64,000 nt of DNA, taken from positions 186,001 through 250,000 of the forward strand of contig NZ_BHVV01000001.1 of NCBI RefSeq assembly GCF_003865015.1, written 5' to 3'. The notes beneath the pieces were generated by a model that saw only the letters and a program-made list of their open reading frames with translations, was not told where the DNA came from and did no database searches. Of the stretch, positions 24,979-32,753 are shown piece after piece. The stretch's first letter is position 1; every line of letters begins with the position of its first letter. The stretch comes from Sulfurisoma sediminicola (GTDB lineage: Bacteria; Pseudomonadota; Gammaproteobacteria; Burkholderiales; Rhodocyclaceae). Position numbers and translations under genes: made by a program.

Positions 24979-25937
24979 GCCCGGGCCAGGAAGACCCCGA
25001 ACCAGCCCTTGTCGTCGGTCCAGTGATGCAGGTCGCGGAAGCCGGCTTCGACCAGCAGCGCGGCGAAATCGGCGACGCGCCACTTGTACGAGTTCTCGGT
25101 GTGGATGCGCTCGCCGGCGGCGAAGCGGCGCTCGCCGCCGGGCCAGCGCACGGCGACGTCGCGCACGGCCTCGAGGTGCATCTCGATGCGCGATTCCCCG
25201 GCGTTGTAGAAGGCGACGTGCCCCCAGTCGGCCAGGGAAAAGTCGGCGCCGGCGACACGGCGGACATGCGCCAGTACGTTGCGGTTGAAGGCCGCGGTGA
25301 CGCCGAGCGGATCGGCGTAAGCGGCTTCGAGCACGGCGACGGGCTTGACCAGGTCGACGCCGATCAGCAGGCCGCCGCCCTGCGCCGCCGCCCGCGCCCG
25401 GCGCAGGAAGGCGAGCGCCGCCGCGGGGGTGAAGTTGCCGATGCTGGAGCCGGGATAGAACAGCAGCCGCGGCCCCGCGCCGGCTTCGGCGGGCAGCGCC
25501 AAATGCGCCGAAAAATCGAGGCCGACGCCAAGCATGTCCAGCTGCGGGTGCTGGCGGCGCAGGATGTCGAGCGACTCGCCCAGGTAGTCGACGGCGATGT
25601 CGACGGCGACGTAGCGGCGCACGCCGAAGGGCGCGAACAGCCGCGCCGCCTTCTCGCAGTTGCCGGCGCCGAGATCGACCAGCGCCTCGAAAGCCGGCAG
25701 CAGCCGCGCCATCGCGTCGGCATGGCGCGCGAAGATGGCGGCCTCGGTGCGCGTCGGATAGTACTCGGGCAGCTCGGTGATCGCGGCGAACAGCCGCGCG
25801 CCGAGCGCATCGTAGAAGTACTTGGGCGGGATCGCCGCCGGATCGTCCCGCAGGCCGCGCAGCAGCTCGTCGCGGATCGCTCCGGGATCGGCGCGGTCGA
25901 GCTGGATCAGTCGCGGCTTCATGGCTGCATGATTCAT
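24975..25937 (-). CDS. egtD: L-histidine N-alpha-methyltransferase EgtD
   Basis: A 320-aa SAM-dependent methyltransferase that trimethylates histidine to hercynine, the first step toward ergothioneine or selenoneine. Visible family features: PPKYFYDALGARLFAAITEL near residue 37, EYYPTRTEAAI, SAM loop LVDLGAGNCEKA, FYPGSSIGNFTP, and the histidine-binding end IHTENSYKWRVADF. It converges on the EgtB/SenA gene, with the two stop codons overlapping in CTAG, so the pathway pair is transcribed face to face. Confidence 0.92.
   Translation of the reverse strand: MNHAAMKPRLIQLDRADPGAIRDELLRGLRDDPAAIPPKYFYDALGARLFAAITELPEYYPTRTEAAIFARHADAMARLLPAFEALVDLGAGNCEKAARLFAPFGVRRYVAVDIAVDYLGESLDILRRQHPQLDMLGVGLDFSAHLALPAEAGAGPRLLFYPGSSIGNFTPAAALAFLRRARAAAQGGGLLIGVDLVKPVAVLEAAYADPLGVTAAFNRNVLAHVRRVAGADFSLADWGHVAFYNAGESRIEMHLEAVRDVAVRWPGGERRFAAGERIHTENSYKWRVADFAALLVEAGFRDLHHWTDDKGWFGVFLARA
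25238..25247 (+). repeat. Recurrent motif AAAAGTCGGC, copy 5
   Basis: Context GGGAAAAGTCGGCGCCGGCG, inside egtD. Confidence 0.6.
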
Positions 25938-26008
25938 CCGGAAATTGATCCGTCCGATTCTATCGGCTTCGCGCGCGGCGCTAGAATCGCAGGGAGAGGA
26001 TTTCCGCC

Positions 26009-26302
26009 ATGCACGTCACCCTGGTCCACATCCGCGTCAAGCCCGACGCCGTCGCCGCCTTCGTCGCCGCGACGCGGCTGAATCACGAGGCATCGATCAC
26101 GGAGCCGGGCAACCGCCGCTTCGACATTTTGCAGGCACCCGACGACCCGACCCGCTTCGTCTTCTACGAGGCCTACGCCACGGCCACCGATGCCGCCCTC
26201 CACAAGCAGACGCCCCACTACGCGGCCTGGCGCGACGCCGTCGCCGCCATGATGGCCGAGCCGCGCCGCGGCGAACCGCTGGCGGGGCTGTTCCCGGCCT
26301 GA
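26009..26302 (+). CDS. ABM-domain (LsrG-like) small protein
   Basis: A 97-aa antibiotic-biosynthesis-monooxygenase fold protein: VTLVHIRVKPDAVAAFVAAT, NHEASITEPGNRRFDILQ, RFVFYEAYATATDAALHKQT and PHYAAWRD. The pattern matches small ABM enzymes that modify quinols, aldehyde-like signals or aromatic intermediates as dimers. GGAGAGGA precedes the ATG. It is the first gene of a four-gene operon. A specific substrate cannot be named. Confidence 0.82.
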   Translation: MHVTLVHIRVKPDAVAAFVAATRLNHEASITEPGNRRFDILQAPDDPTRFVFYEAYATATDAALHKQTPHYAAWRDAVAAMMAEPRRGEPLAGLFPA

Positions 26303-26310
26303 GCGCGCGC

Positions 26311-28344
26311 GTGGACGCGACCGTCACCCTCAAGCAGCCGCTGCTGCGCGGCGCGCGCCGCCCGCGCGTGGCGCTGGTCGGCCGCGCCCGCACCGGCAAG
26401 AGCACCATATTCCGGGCCGCTTCCGCCGTCGCCGTGCGCCAGGAGCGCCTCGCCGGCGATGTGTCGACCTACGAGGAGTGCGTGGTCGAACTCGGCCTCG
26501 AGCAGATCTCGCTGGTGGCCCTGCCGCCGCTCGACTCGCTGCACCGGCTCTCCGAAGGCGACCGCGCGGTGCTCAAGTACCTGCTGTGGGGCGATCGCTG
26601 GCCGACCGTCGCGCGCCACGAGCCGGAGCAGCCGACGACCTCGTTCGACGCGCCCGACGTGCTGATCCAGGTCATCGACGCCACCGCGCTGGAGCAGGAT
26701 CTCGAACTGACGCTGGCGCTCACGCTGCTCGGCCGGCCGCTGGTGGTGGCGCTGAACCGCATGGACGAGGCGCGCGACAAGGGCCTGTTCATCAACGTCC
26801 GCGCGCTTGCCGAGCGTCTCGGCGTGCCGGTGGTGCCGACGGTGGCGCACATGGGCAAGGGCGTGGCCCAGCTCTTCGCCGCCGCGCTGGAGGCGGCGCG
26901 CGACGAAGTCTGCCCGCTGCCGCAGCCCGAGAGCCCGCACATCGCGGCGGCGCTGGAGCGGCTCGAGGCGGTCGCCGCCGAGCACCGGGTGTGCGAAGCC
27001 TTCCGCGTGCCGCGCGAGCTGCTGGTGACCCAGCTCGCCGAGAACGACGACTGGTTCCTGCGCGAAATGGAGGCGCACTTCCCCGATCTGGCGCCGCAGG
27101 TGCTGGCGGCGCGCGAAGCCGCCGCGCGGCTTTTGCCGCGCACGCTCTCCGACGAACTCCACGCCGACCGCCACCACCGCGCGGCGCTGCTGTTCGAGGC
27201 CGTGACCACGCTGGCCGGGCCGGGCGAGGAAGGCTGGAAGGGCTGGCTCGACGCGCTGTTCCTGCATCCGCGCTGGGGCCTCGTCGGCGGCCTGGCGATC
27301 TTCGGCGCGGTGCTGTTCGTCGTCTTCGAACTCGCCGCCGTGCTCGACGCCCATACCTCGGCGCGGCTCGCCGCCTGGGTGCAGGCCTGGCAGCCGCAGA
27401 CCACGACCGGCGTCGTCGGCCGCGCCGTCGCCGACGGGCTGGTCGGACTGGTCGGCATCGTCGTGCCCTACATGCTGCCGCTGGTGTTGCTGCTGGTGGC
27501 GCTCGAGCACTCGGGCATCATGCACCGCGTCGCCTTCGTCGTGGACCGCGGCTTCCACCGCATCGGCCTGCATGGCGCGGCCGCCCTGCCCTTCCTCATC
27601 GGCATGGGCTGCAACGTGCCGGCGATCTCGGCCGCCAACGCCGCCGCCTCCGGTCGCGATCGCGTACTGGCCTCGCTGCTGATCGCCTTCGTGCCCTGCT
27701 CGGCGCGTTCGGCCATCATCCTCGCGCTCGGCGGCAAATACCTCGGCGCGCCGGCCGTGCTCGCGCTGTTCCTGCTGGTGCCGCTGGTGATCGCGCTGCT
27801 CGGCCGCGTGCTGGCCAAGCGCTACTCGGACGCCGCGCCCGGCATGATCCTCGACATCCCGCCCTATGCCTGGCCGACCTGGCACGGACTGCTGCGCGAC
27901 TCGTGGGAGCGCACCTCGGACATCGTCACCATCGTCACGCCGCTGCTGGTGATCGGCAGCGTGGTGCTGGCGCTGCTGTCGCACTTCGGCTTCGATGCCG
28001 TCATCAACATGCTGCTGACGCCGGTCACCGGCTGGTGGCTCGGCCTGCCCGTCGTGCTCGGCGTGCCCATCCTCTTCGGCGTGCTGCGCAAGGAGCTGTC
28101 GCTGCTGATGGTGGCGCAGGCGCTGGGTACGGCCGAGATCGGCACCGTCCTCGACGCGACGCAGATCTTCACTTTCCTCGTCTTCCTCACCTTCTACGTG
28201 CCCTGCGTGTCGACCTTCGCCGTGATGCTGAAGGTCCTCGGCCGGCGCGAGGCCTTCTTCTCGGTGGCGTTGTCGATCGGCGTCGCCCTGCTGCTGGCGG
28301 GGGCGTCGCGGCTGCTGCTATCCTTGGCGACGCTGGCCGGCTGA
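26311..28344 (+). CDS. FeoB-like GTPase/ferrous iron permease with degenerate G3 motif
   Basis: A 677-aa protein with a GTG start 8 nt after the ABM gene. The N-terminal GTPase has G1 GRARTGKS (24-31) and G4 NRMD, but where FeoB proteins have DLPG (G3) this one reads ALPP. The C-terminal part has many helices with the paired Gate/nucleoside-recognition blocks (PFLIGMGCNVPAISAANAA, FVPCSARSAI, GVLRKELSLLMVAQALG, FYVPCVSTFAVM). It is thus a divergent member of the Fe(II) uptake family, not accompanied by feoA. Metal and GTP dependence need testing; the next gene encodes an iron-dependent dehydrogenase. Confidence 0.82.
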   Translation: MDATVTLKQPLLRGARRPRVALVGRARTGKSTIFRAASAVAVRQERLAGDVSTYEECVVELGLEQISLVALPPLDSLHRLSEGDRAVLKYLLWGDRWPTVARHEPEQPTTSFDAPDVLIQVIDATALEQDLELTLALTLLGRPLVVALNRMDEARDKGLFINVRALAERLGVPVVPTVAHMGKGVAQLFAAALEAARDEVCPLPQPESPHIAAALERLEAVAAEHRVCEAFRVPRELLVTQLAENDDWFLREMEAHFPDLAPQVLAAREAAARLLPRTLSDELHADRHHRAALLFEAVTTLAGPGEEGWKGWLDALFLHPRWGLVGGLAIFGAVLFVVFELAAVLDAHTSARLAAWVQAWQPQTTTGVVGRAVADGLVGLVGIVVPYMLPLVLLLVALEHSGIMHRVAFVVDRGFHRIGLHGAAALPFLIGMGCNVPAISAANAAASGRDRVLASLLIAFVPCSARSAIILALGGKYLGAPAVLALFLLVPLVIALLGRVLAKRYSDAAPGMILDIPPYAWPTWHGLLRDSWERTSDIVTIVTPLLVIGSVVLALLSHFGFDAVINMLLTPVTGWWLGLPVVLGVPILFGVLRKELSLLMVAQALGTAEIGTVLDATQIFTFLVFLTFYVPCVSTFAVMLKVLGRREAFFSVALSIGVALLLAGASRLLLSLATLAG

Positions 28345-28353
28345 CGCCATCAC

Positions 28354-29559
28354 ATGACATCCCCGATTCCCGCGTTTTCCATCGCGCCTTTTGCCATCAC
28401 GCGTGTGCCGCGCATCGAGTTCGGCAGGGGCGCCGTCGCCCGGGTGCCGGAAATCGCGGCGCACTACGGCAAGTCGCTGCTGCTGGTCACCGGCCGGCAC
28501 GCCTTCGTCGAGTCGCCCGCCGGCGAGCGGCTGTTCGCTGCGCTCAAGGCGCGCGGCCTGACCTGGCAGCACCTGCGCGTCGGCGGCGAGCCCTCGCCGC
28601 AATTCGTCGATGCGGCCGTCGCCGCCCACCGCGGTGCGAACATCGACGTGGTCGTCGGCATCGGCGGCGGCAGCGCGCTCGACGCGGCCAAGGCCATCGC
28701 CGGCCTGCTGCGCCCGGGGAACTCGGTGATGGACCACCTCGAGGGCGTCGGTCCCGAGCTGCCCTACGGCGGCCCGGCCACGCCCTTCATCGCCGTGCCC
28801 ACCACCGCCGGCACCGGCTCCGAGGCGACCAAGAACTCCGTGCTCTCGGTGCAGGGTGTGGACGGCTTCAAGAAGTCCTTCCGCGACGATGCGCTGGTGG
28901 CCGAGTGGGCGGTGGTCGATCCCGACCTGCTCGCCAGCTGCCCACCGGAACTGATCGCCGCCGACGGCATGGACGCCTTCACCCAGCTGCTCGAATCCTT
29001 CGTCTCGACCCGCGCCAACCCGATGACCGACGCGCTGGCGCGCTCGGGCATCATGGCCGTCAAGGATGCGCTGCTGTCGCTGTACCACGAGCAGTCGGCG
29101 GCGGCGCGCGACAGGATGGCCTATGCCTCGCTGCTGTCCGGCATCTGCCTGGCCCAGGCCGGCCTCGGTTCGGTGCATGGCCTGGCCGCGCCGCTTGGCG
29201 CCTTCTTCCCGATTCCGCACGGCGTGGTCTGCGGCACGCTGGCGGCGACCGCCACGGCCGTGAACATCGCCGCGATGGACGCGCGCGAGCCCGACAACCC
29301 CGCGCTGCCCAAGTACGCCGAGATCGGCCGCCGCTTCGCCATGCAGAAGGGGCTCAACGGCCGCGACGCGCGCGACTACCTCGTCACGACGCTGCGGCAA
29401 TGGGACGAGCAGCTGAAGCTGCCGCGACTGTCGGCTTACCGCATCGGAGCCGCCGACTTTCCGCGCATCGTCGCCAACTCCCGCGGCAGCAGCATGAAGA
29501 CCAATCCGATCGTCCTTACGGACACCGAAATCACGCAAATCCTGGAGGCTCGTCTCTGA
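28354..29559 (+). CDS. Iron-containing (group III) alcohol dehydrogenase
   Basis: A 401-aa NAD(P)-dependent alcohol dehydrogenase. Nucleotide-binding loop VGIGGGSALDAAKAI near residue 103; PTTAGTGSEATKNSV; and metal ligands Asp in GMDAFTQLLESF and His residues in GSVHGLAAPLGAFFPIPHGVVCG. Cytoplasmic. Group members reduce or oxidise short alcohols, aldehydes or lactaldehyde. It sits 9 nt after the FeoB-like gene and 2 nt before the carbonic-anhydrase-like gene, so the operon could link iron supply to this enzyme, but the substrate is unknown. Confidence 0.88.
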   Translation: MTSPIPAFSIAPFAITRVPRIEFGRGAVARVPEIAAHYGKSLLLVTGRHAFVESPAGERLFAALKARGLTWQHLRVGGEPSPQFVDAAVAAHRGANIDVVVGIGGGSALDAAKAIAGLLRPGNSVMDHLEGVGPELPYGGPATPFIAVPTTAGTGSEATKNSVLSVQGVDGFKKSFRDDALVAEWAVVDPDLLASCPPELIAADGMDAFTQLLESFVSTRANPMTDALARSGIMAVKDALLSLYHEQSAAARDRMAYASLLSGICLAQAGLGSVHGLAAPLGAFFPIPHGVVCGTLAATATAVNIAAMDAREPDNPALPKYAEIGRRFAMQKGLNGRDARDYLVTTLRQWDEQLKLPRLSAYRIGAADFPRIVANSRGSSMKTNPIVLTDTEITQILEARL

Positions 29560-29561
29560 TC

Positions 29562-30638
29562 ATGGACATCCACGGCAAACCGATACAGCAGCGCATCGAC
29601 TGGCTATTCGACCTGGCGGACCGCCACGGCGCCAATTTCCGCAGTCCCGAGGCTTGGCTGGCGCGCGAGCGCTACCTCGCCGAGCACCCGACCGCCATCG
29701 CGGTGCTCAAGTGCATGGACGGCCGCATCAACATCCCCATCGCCACCAACACGCCGACCGGCATCCTGATGCCCTTCCGCAACCTCGGCGGCATGTTCGA
29801 CCTCGGCTGGCCCCACCTCGGCGAGGTGCTGGCGCACCACGTGCAGCGCATGGTCAGCAGCGGCCGCCGCGTGCTGTTCTTCATCACCTACCACTACTCG
29901 AAGGGCGACCCGCAACGCGGTTGCGCCGGCTTCAACTACAACACCGATGCCGCCATCGCCCATACCTACGAGATCCGCAGCCAGGTCGAACACATCTTCG
30001 GCGCGGCCCACGGCACCGTCTATCCGCTGGTCTGCGGCTTCGAGACCGACGAGGATGCGCTGATCATCCACGGCACCAACGGCGAGAAACTCGATCTGGC
30101 GACATTGACCTCGGCCGACCGCGCGACGATGGAGCTCAGGCTCGCCGCCCTGCTGCCCGACATGCCGGCACAGATGCGCGCCGACCTGCTGCCGCTGCTG
30201 CAGGGCAACCTCGATCACATCGAGACCATCCGCGCCCAGATGCGCCGCGCCGAGCGCGCACTCGACATCGAACACCGCGAATGGATGATCTGCCTCGGCC
30301 GCGGCTTCGACTTCCTGCACACGCCGAACATCGCCCTGATCATCGGCCCCTACAGTCCGAACCTGGACGAACCGATCCGCACCGCCGCCGGCATCATCCG
30401 CGCCAACATGGCGGCCGGCCGGGTGCCCGACGACGGCTTCCTGCTGCTGGCATCGGTGCCCTACGACGAGATCGGCGTCGACCGCGCCCGGGCGGAACTC
30501 AAGAGCCGCTTCCTGTCGAAGTTCGCCGCCGAGGTGATCAGCGCCGACTTTCCCGAACTCGCCGGCAAGATGGCGGTGCACACCGCCGTTCTCGACTGGC
30601 GCTCGCGCACGCTCGAGGACATCGGCGGCCACGATTAA
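29562..30638 (+). CDS. CsoSCA-like beta-carbonic anhydrase homologue
   Basis: A 358-aa cytoplasmic protein. The beta-class zinc site is visible: Cys51-x-Asp53-x-Arg55 (CMDGR), His111 and Cys121 (HYSKGDPQRGC). The nine residues between the last His and Cys resemble the carboxysomal CsoSCA type more than ordinary beta enzymes (H-x2-C). There are no carboxysome shell genes in the window. GGAGG precedes the ATG. It closes the operon; its last codons overlap the first CTTAAG-type box. The autotrophy genes at the end of the window make CO2/bicarbonate interconversion a reasonable role. Confidence 0.72.
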   Translation: MDIHGKPIQQRIDWLFDLADRHGANFRSPEAWLARERYLAEHPTAIAVLKCMDGRINIPIATNTPTGILMPFRNLGGMFDLGWPHLGEVLAHHVQRMVSSGRRVLFFITYHYSKGDPQRGCAGFNYNTDAAIAHTYEIRSQVEHIFGAAHGTVYPLVCGFETDEDALIIHGTNGEKLDLATLTSADRATMELRLAALLPDMPAQMRADLLPLLQGNLDHIETIRAQMRRAERALDIEHREWMICLGRGFDFLHTPNIALIIGPYSPNLDEPIRTAAGIIRANMAAGRVPDDGFLLLASVPYDEIGVDRARAELKSRFLSKFAAEVISADFPELAGKMAVHTAVLDWRSRTLEDIGGHD

Positions 30639-30650
30639 GCCGGGCTTAAG
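30634..30650 (+). promoter_or_regulatory. Regulator box ATTAAG-N5-CTTAAG upstream of the response regulator
   Basis: ATTAAG-CCGGG-CTTAAG: hexamers 11 bp apart, in direct repeat, ending 27 nt before the regulator ATG and followed after 11 nt by CAGAGT in the -10 position. Same layout as the two boxes at 32664 and 37041. Suggests autoregulation. Confidence 0.72.
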
Positions 30651-30677
30651 TTCCGCCGCGGCAGAGTACGGACGGCC

Positions 30678-31340
30678 ATGCGACTGCTGCTCATCGAAGA
30701 CGACCCCATGATCGGGGCGGGTGTCCAGACCGGACTCCGCCAGGCCGGCTACGCCGTCGACTGGGCGCGCGACGGCGAGGCGGCGACGCTGGCGCTGGCC
30801 ACCCAGGCCTACGCCCTGCTGCTGCTCGACCTCGGCCTGCCGCGCAAGGACGGGCTGACGTTCCTGGCCGAACTGCGGCGGCGCGGCAATGCGGCGCCGG
30901 TGCTGGTGATCACCGCGCGCGACGCCGTGGCCGACCGCGTGCGCGGCCTCGATGCCGGCGCCGACGACTACCTGGTCAAGCCCTTCGACCTCGACGAACT
31001 GCTCGCCCGCGTCCGCGCCCTGCTGCGGCGGCAGGCCGGCCGTGCCGAGCCGGAGCTGCGCGTCGGCGGCCTGCGCCTCGACCCGGTGACGCACGAGGTC
31101 TGGCTCGACGATGCCGCGATCGCCCTCTCGGCGCGCGAATATTCGCTGCTGCTGACGCTGCTGGAGCAGCCGGGCAAGCCCTTCTCCCGCGCCGAACTCG
31201 AGGAGCGGCTCTACGGCTGGGGCGAGGAAATCGAGAGCAACGCCGTCGAGGTCTACATCCACGCGCTGCGGCGCAAGCTCGGGCCGCAGTGGATCCGCAA
31301 CCTGCGCGGCGTCGGCTACCTGGTGCCGCGCCAGCTATGA
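30678..31340 (+). CDS. PmrA/QseB/TctD-like OmpR-family response regulator
   Basis: A 220-aa regulator: acidic pocket IEDDPMIG, phospho-acceptor Asp in LLLLDLGLPRKDG near residue 51, switch Lys in LVKPFDLDELLARV, and a winged helix (LSAREYSLLLTLLEQPGKPFSRAELEERLYGW, EVYIHALRRKLGPQWIRNLRGVGYLV) of the QseB/PmrA subgroup. That subgroup binds tandem TTAAG-type half-sites 11 bp apart; such boxes precede this gene, the htrA operon and the Pal/OmpA-like genes. Overlaps the kinase gene as ATGA. Confidence 0.9.
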   Translation: MRLLLIEDDPMIGAGVQTGLRQAGYAVDWARDGEAATLALATQAYALLLLDLGLPRKDGLTFLAELRRRGNAAPVLVITARDAVADRVRGLDAGADDYLVKPFDLDELLARVRALLRRQAGRAEPELRVGGLRLDPVTHEVWLDDAAIALSAREYSLLLTLLEQPGKPFSRAELEERLYGWGEEIESNAVEVYIHALRRKLGPQWIRNLRGVGYLVPRQL

Positions 31341-32668
31341 GCTCGATCCGCCGCCAGCTGATCGTCGCGCTGCTGGCGGCCGTCGCCCTGACGCTGCTGC
31401 TCGCCACCATCGGCACCTATCGCGTCGCCCGCCAGGAAGTGGACGCGCTGTTCGACTACCACCTGCGGCAGCTGGCGCTGTCGCTGCGCGACCAGGCCTT
31501 CTCCAGCGCGCACAACCCGCTCGATTCGAGCGACCTCGACAACGACTTCGACTTCGTCATCCAGGTGTGGACGCGGGACGGCACCCGCCTCTACTTCTCG
31601 CACCCCCATGCCAGCCTGCCCGACCGCGCGCAGCTGGGCTTCGCCACGATAGCCACGGCCGAAGGCCGTTGGCGCATCTTCGCCGTCGCCCTGCGCGACC
31701 AGATCGTCCAGGTGTCCCAGCCGCTGGCCGCGCGCGAGCGGCTCGCCGCCGCCGCCGCGGCGCGCACGCTGCTGCCTTCCCTCGTGCTGCTGCCGCTGCT
31801 CGCCGCCATCCTCTGGTGGCTGGTCGGGCGCAGTCTGGCGCCGCTTGACCGCATCGCGCTCTCGGTGCGCCGCCGCTCCCCCGCCGCGCTCGATCCGCTG
31901 TCGACGGCCAGGGTGCCGGAGGAAACACGGCCTTTGGTCGATGCACTCAATGACCTGCTGGTCCGCCTCAAGTCAGCGCTCGAGGCACAGCGCGCGTTCG
32001 TCGCGGATGCCGCGCACGAGCTGCGCACGCCGCTCACCGCACTGCAGCTGCAGGCCCAGCTCGCCGAGCGCGCGGCCACGCCGGCGGAACGCGAGGCGGC
32101 ACTGACGGAACTGCGCCACGGCCTGCAGCGTGCCACCCATGTCGTGCAGCAACTGCTCACGCTGGCGCGGCAGGATCCCGACGCCGCGCCCGATCGCCCC
32201 CCGGGTCCGGTGCGGCTGGCCGAACTCGCCGCCCAGGTCGCCGCCGACCACGCGACGCTGGCCGAACATCGCGGCATCGATCTCGGCGTCGGCGAAGCTG
32301 ATGCCATGATCGCCGTCAGCGGCGATTTCTCGGCGCTGCGCACCCTGGTCGCCAACCTCGTCGACAACGCCGTGCGCTACACGCCGAGCGGCGGCCGCGT
32401 CGATCTCGCCGTCGGCAGCGACGGCGGTGCGCCGTGGCTCGAAGTCGCCGACAGCGGCCCGGGCATTCCCGCCGAGGACAGGGAGCGCGTCTTCGACCGC
32501 TTCTTCCGCCGCCAGGACACGAGCGAGCCCGGCAGCGGTCTCGGCCTGGCCATCGTCCAGACCATCGCGGCGCGCCACGGCGCCCGCATCGTGCTCGGCG
32601 AGGCCGCGCTGGGCGGGCTGGCGGCGCGCGTCGTCTTCCCGGCCGCACCCGCCGCGCCATCCGCTTAA
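31337..32668 (+). CDS. Sensor histidine kinase (QseC/PmrB-like)
   Basis: A 443-aa kinase with a first helix at about 8-30, a periplasmic sensor of about 130 residues (YHLRQLALSLRDQAF to VSQPLAARERL), a second helix near 165, a HAMP-like linker, H-box FVADAAHELRTPLTALQLQ and HATPase motifs LVDNAVRYTPSGG, ADSGPGIP and GSGLGLAIVQTIAARHG. It partners the regulator encoded just before. The presence of an HtrA protease operon and envelope proteins under the same boxes suggests envelope stress as the signal, which is an inference. Confidence 0.9.
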   Translation: MSSIRRQLIVALLAAVALTLLLATIGTYRVARQEVDALFDYHLRQLALSLRDQAFSSAHNPLDSSDLDNDFDFVIQVWTRDGTRLYFSHPHASLPDRAQLGFATIATAEGRWRIFAVALRDQIVQVSQPLAARERLAAAAAARTLLPSLVLLPLLAAILWWLVGRSLAPLDRIALSVRRRSPAALDPLSTARVPEETRPLVDALNDLLVRLKSALEAQRAFVADAAHELRTPLTALQLQAQLAERAATPAEREAALTELRHGLQRATHVVQQLLTLARQDPDAAPDRPPGPVRLAELAAQVAADHATLAEHRGIDLGVGEADAMIAVSGDFSALRTLVANLVDNAVRYTPSGGRVDLAVGSDGGAPWLEVADSGPGIPAEDRERVFDRFFRRQDTSEPGSGLGLAIVQTIAARHGARIVLGEAALGGLAARVVFPAAPAAPSA

Positions 32669-32697
32669 GTCACGTTTAAGTCTCCTCCGCCTATCGT
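32664..32697 (+). promoter_or_regulatory. Regulator box CTTAAG-N5-TTTAAG and -10 of the htrA operon
   Basis: CTTAAG (32664-32669), TCACG, TTTAAG (32675-32680), then 11 nt later TATCGT (32692-32697) as -10. Predicted transcription start near 32703, giving a leader of about 50 nt to the htrA ATG. Confidence 0.75.
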
Positions 32698-32753
32698 CTC
32701 CGGCATGGCGATCGCGGCCTCGCGACGTCGCTTCCCGACAGGAGGACCCCACC

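Noticed and set aside
22938-26081. Very long plus-strand open frame (over 1000 codons) across the restriction gene and egt genes
   Set aside because: Arg/Ala/Gly-rich low-complexity translation, antisense to or out of frame with three well-supported genes; an artefact of high GC.
26478-29561. Open frame running without stop into the carbonic-anhydrase-like gene
   Set aside because: The part before 29562 is a third frame of the FeoB-like and alcohol dehydrogenase genes, with no recognisable domain.
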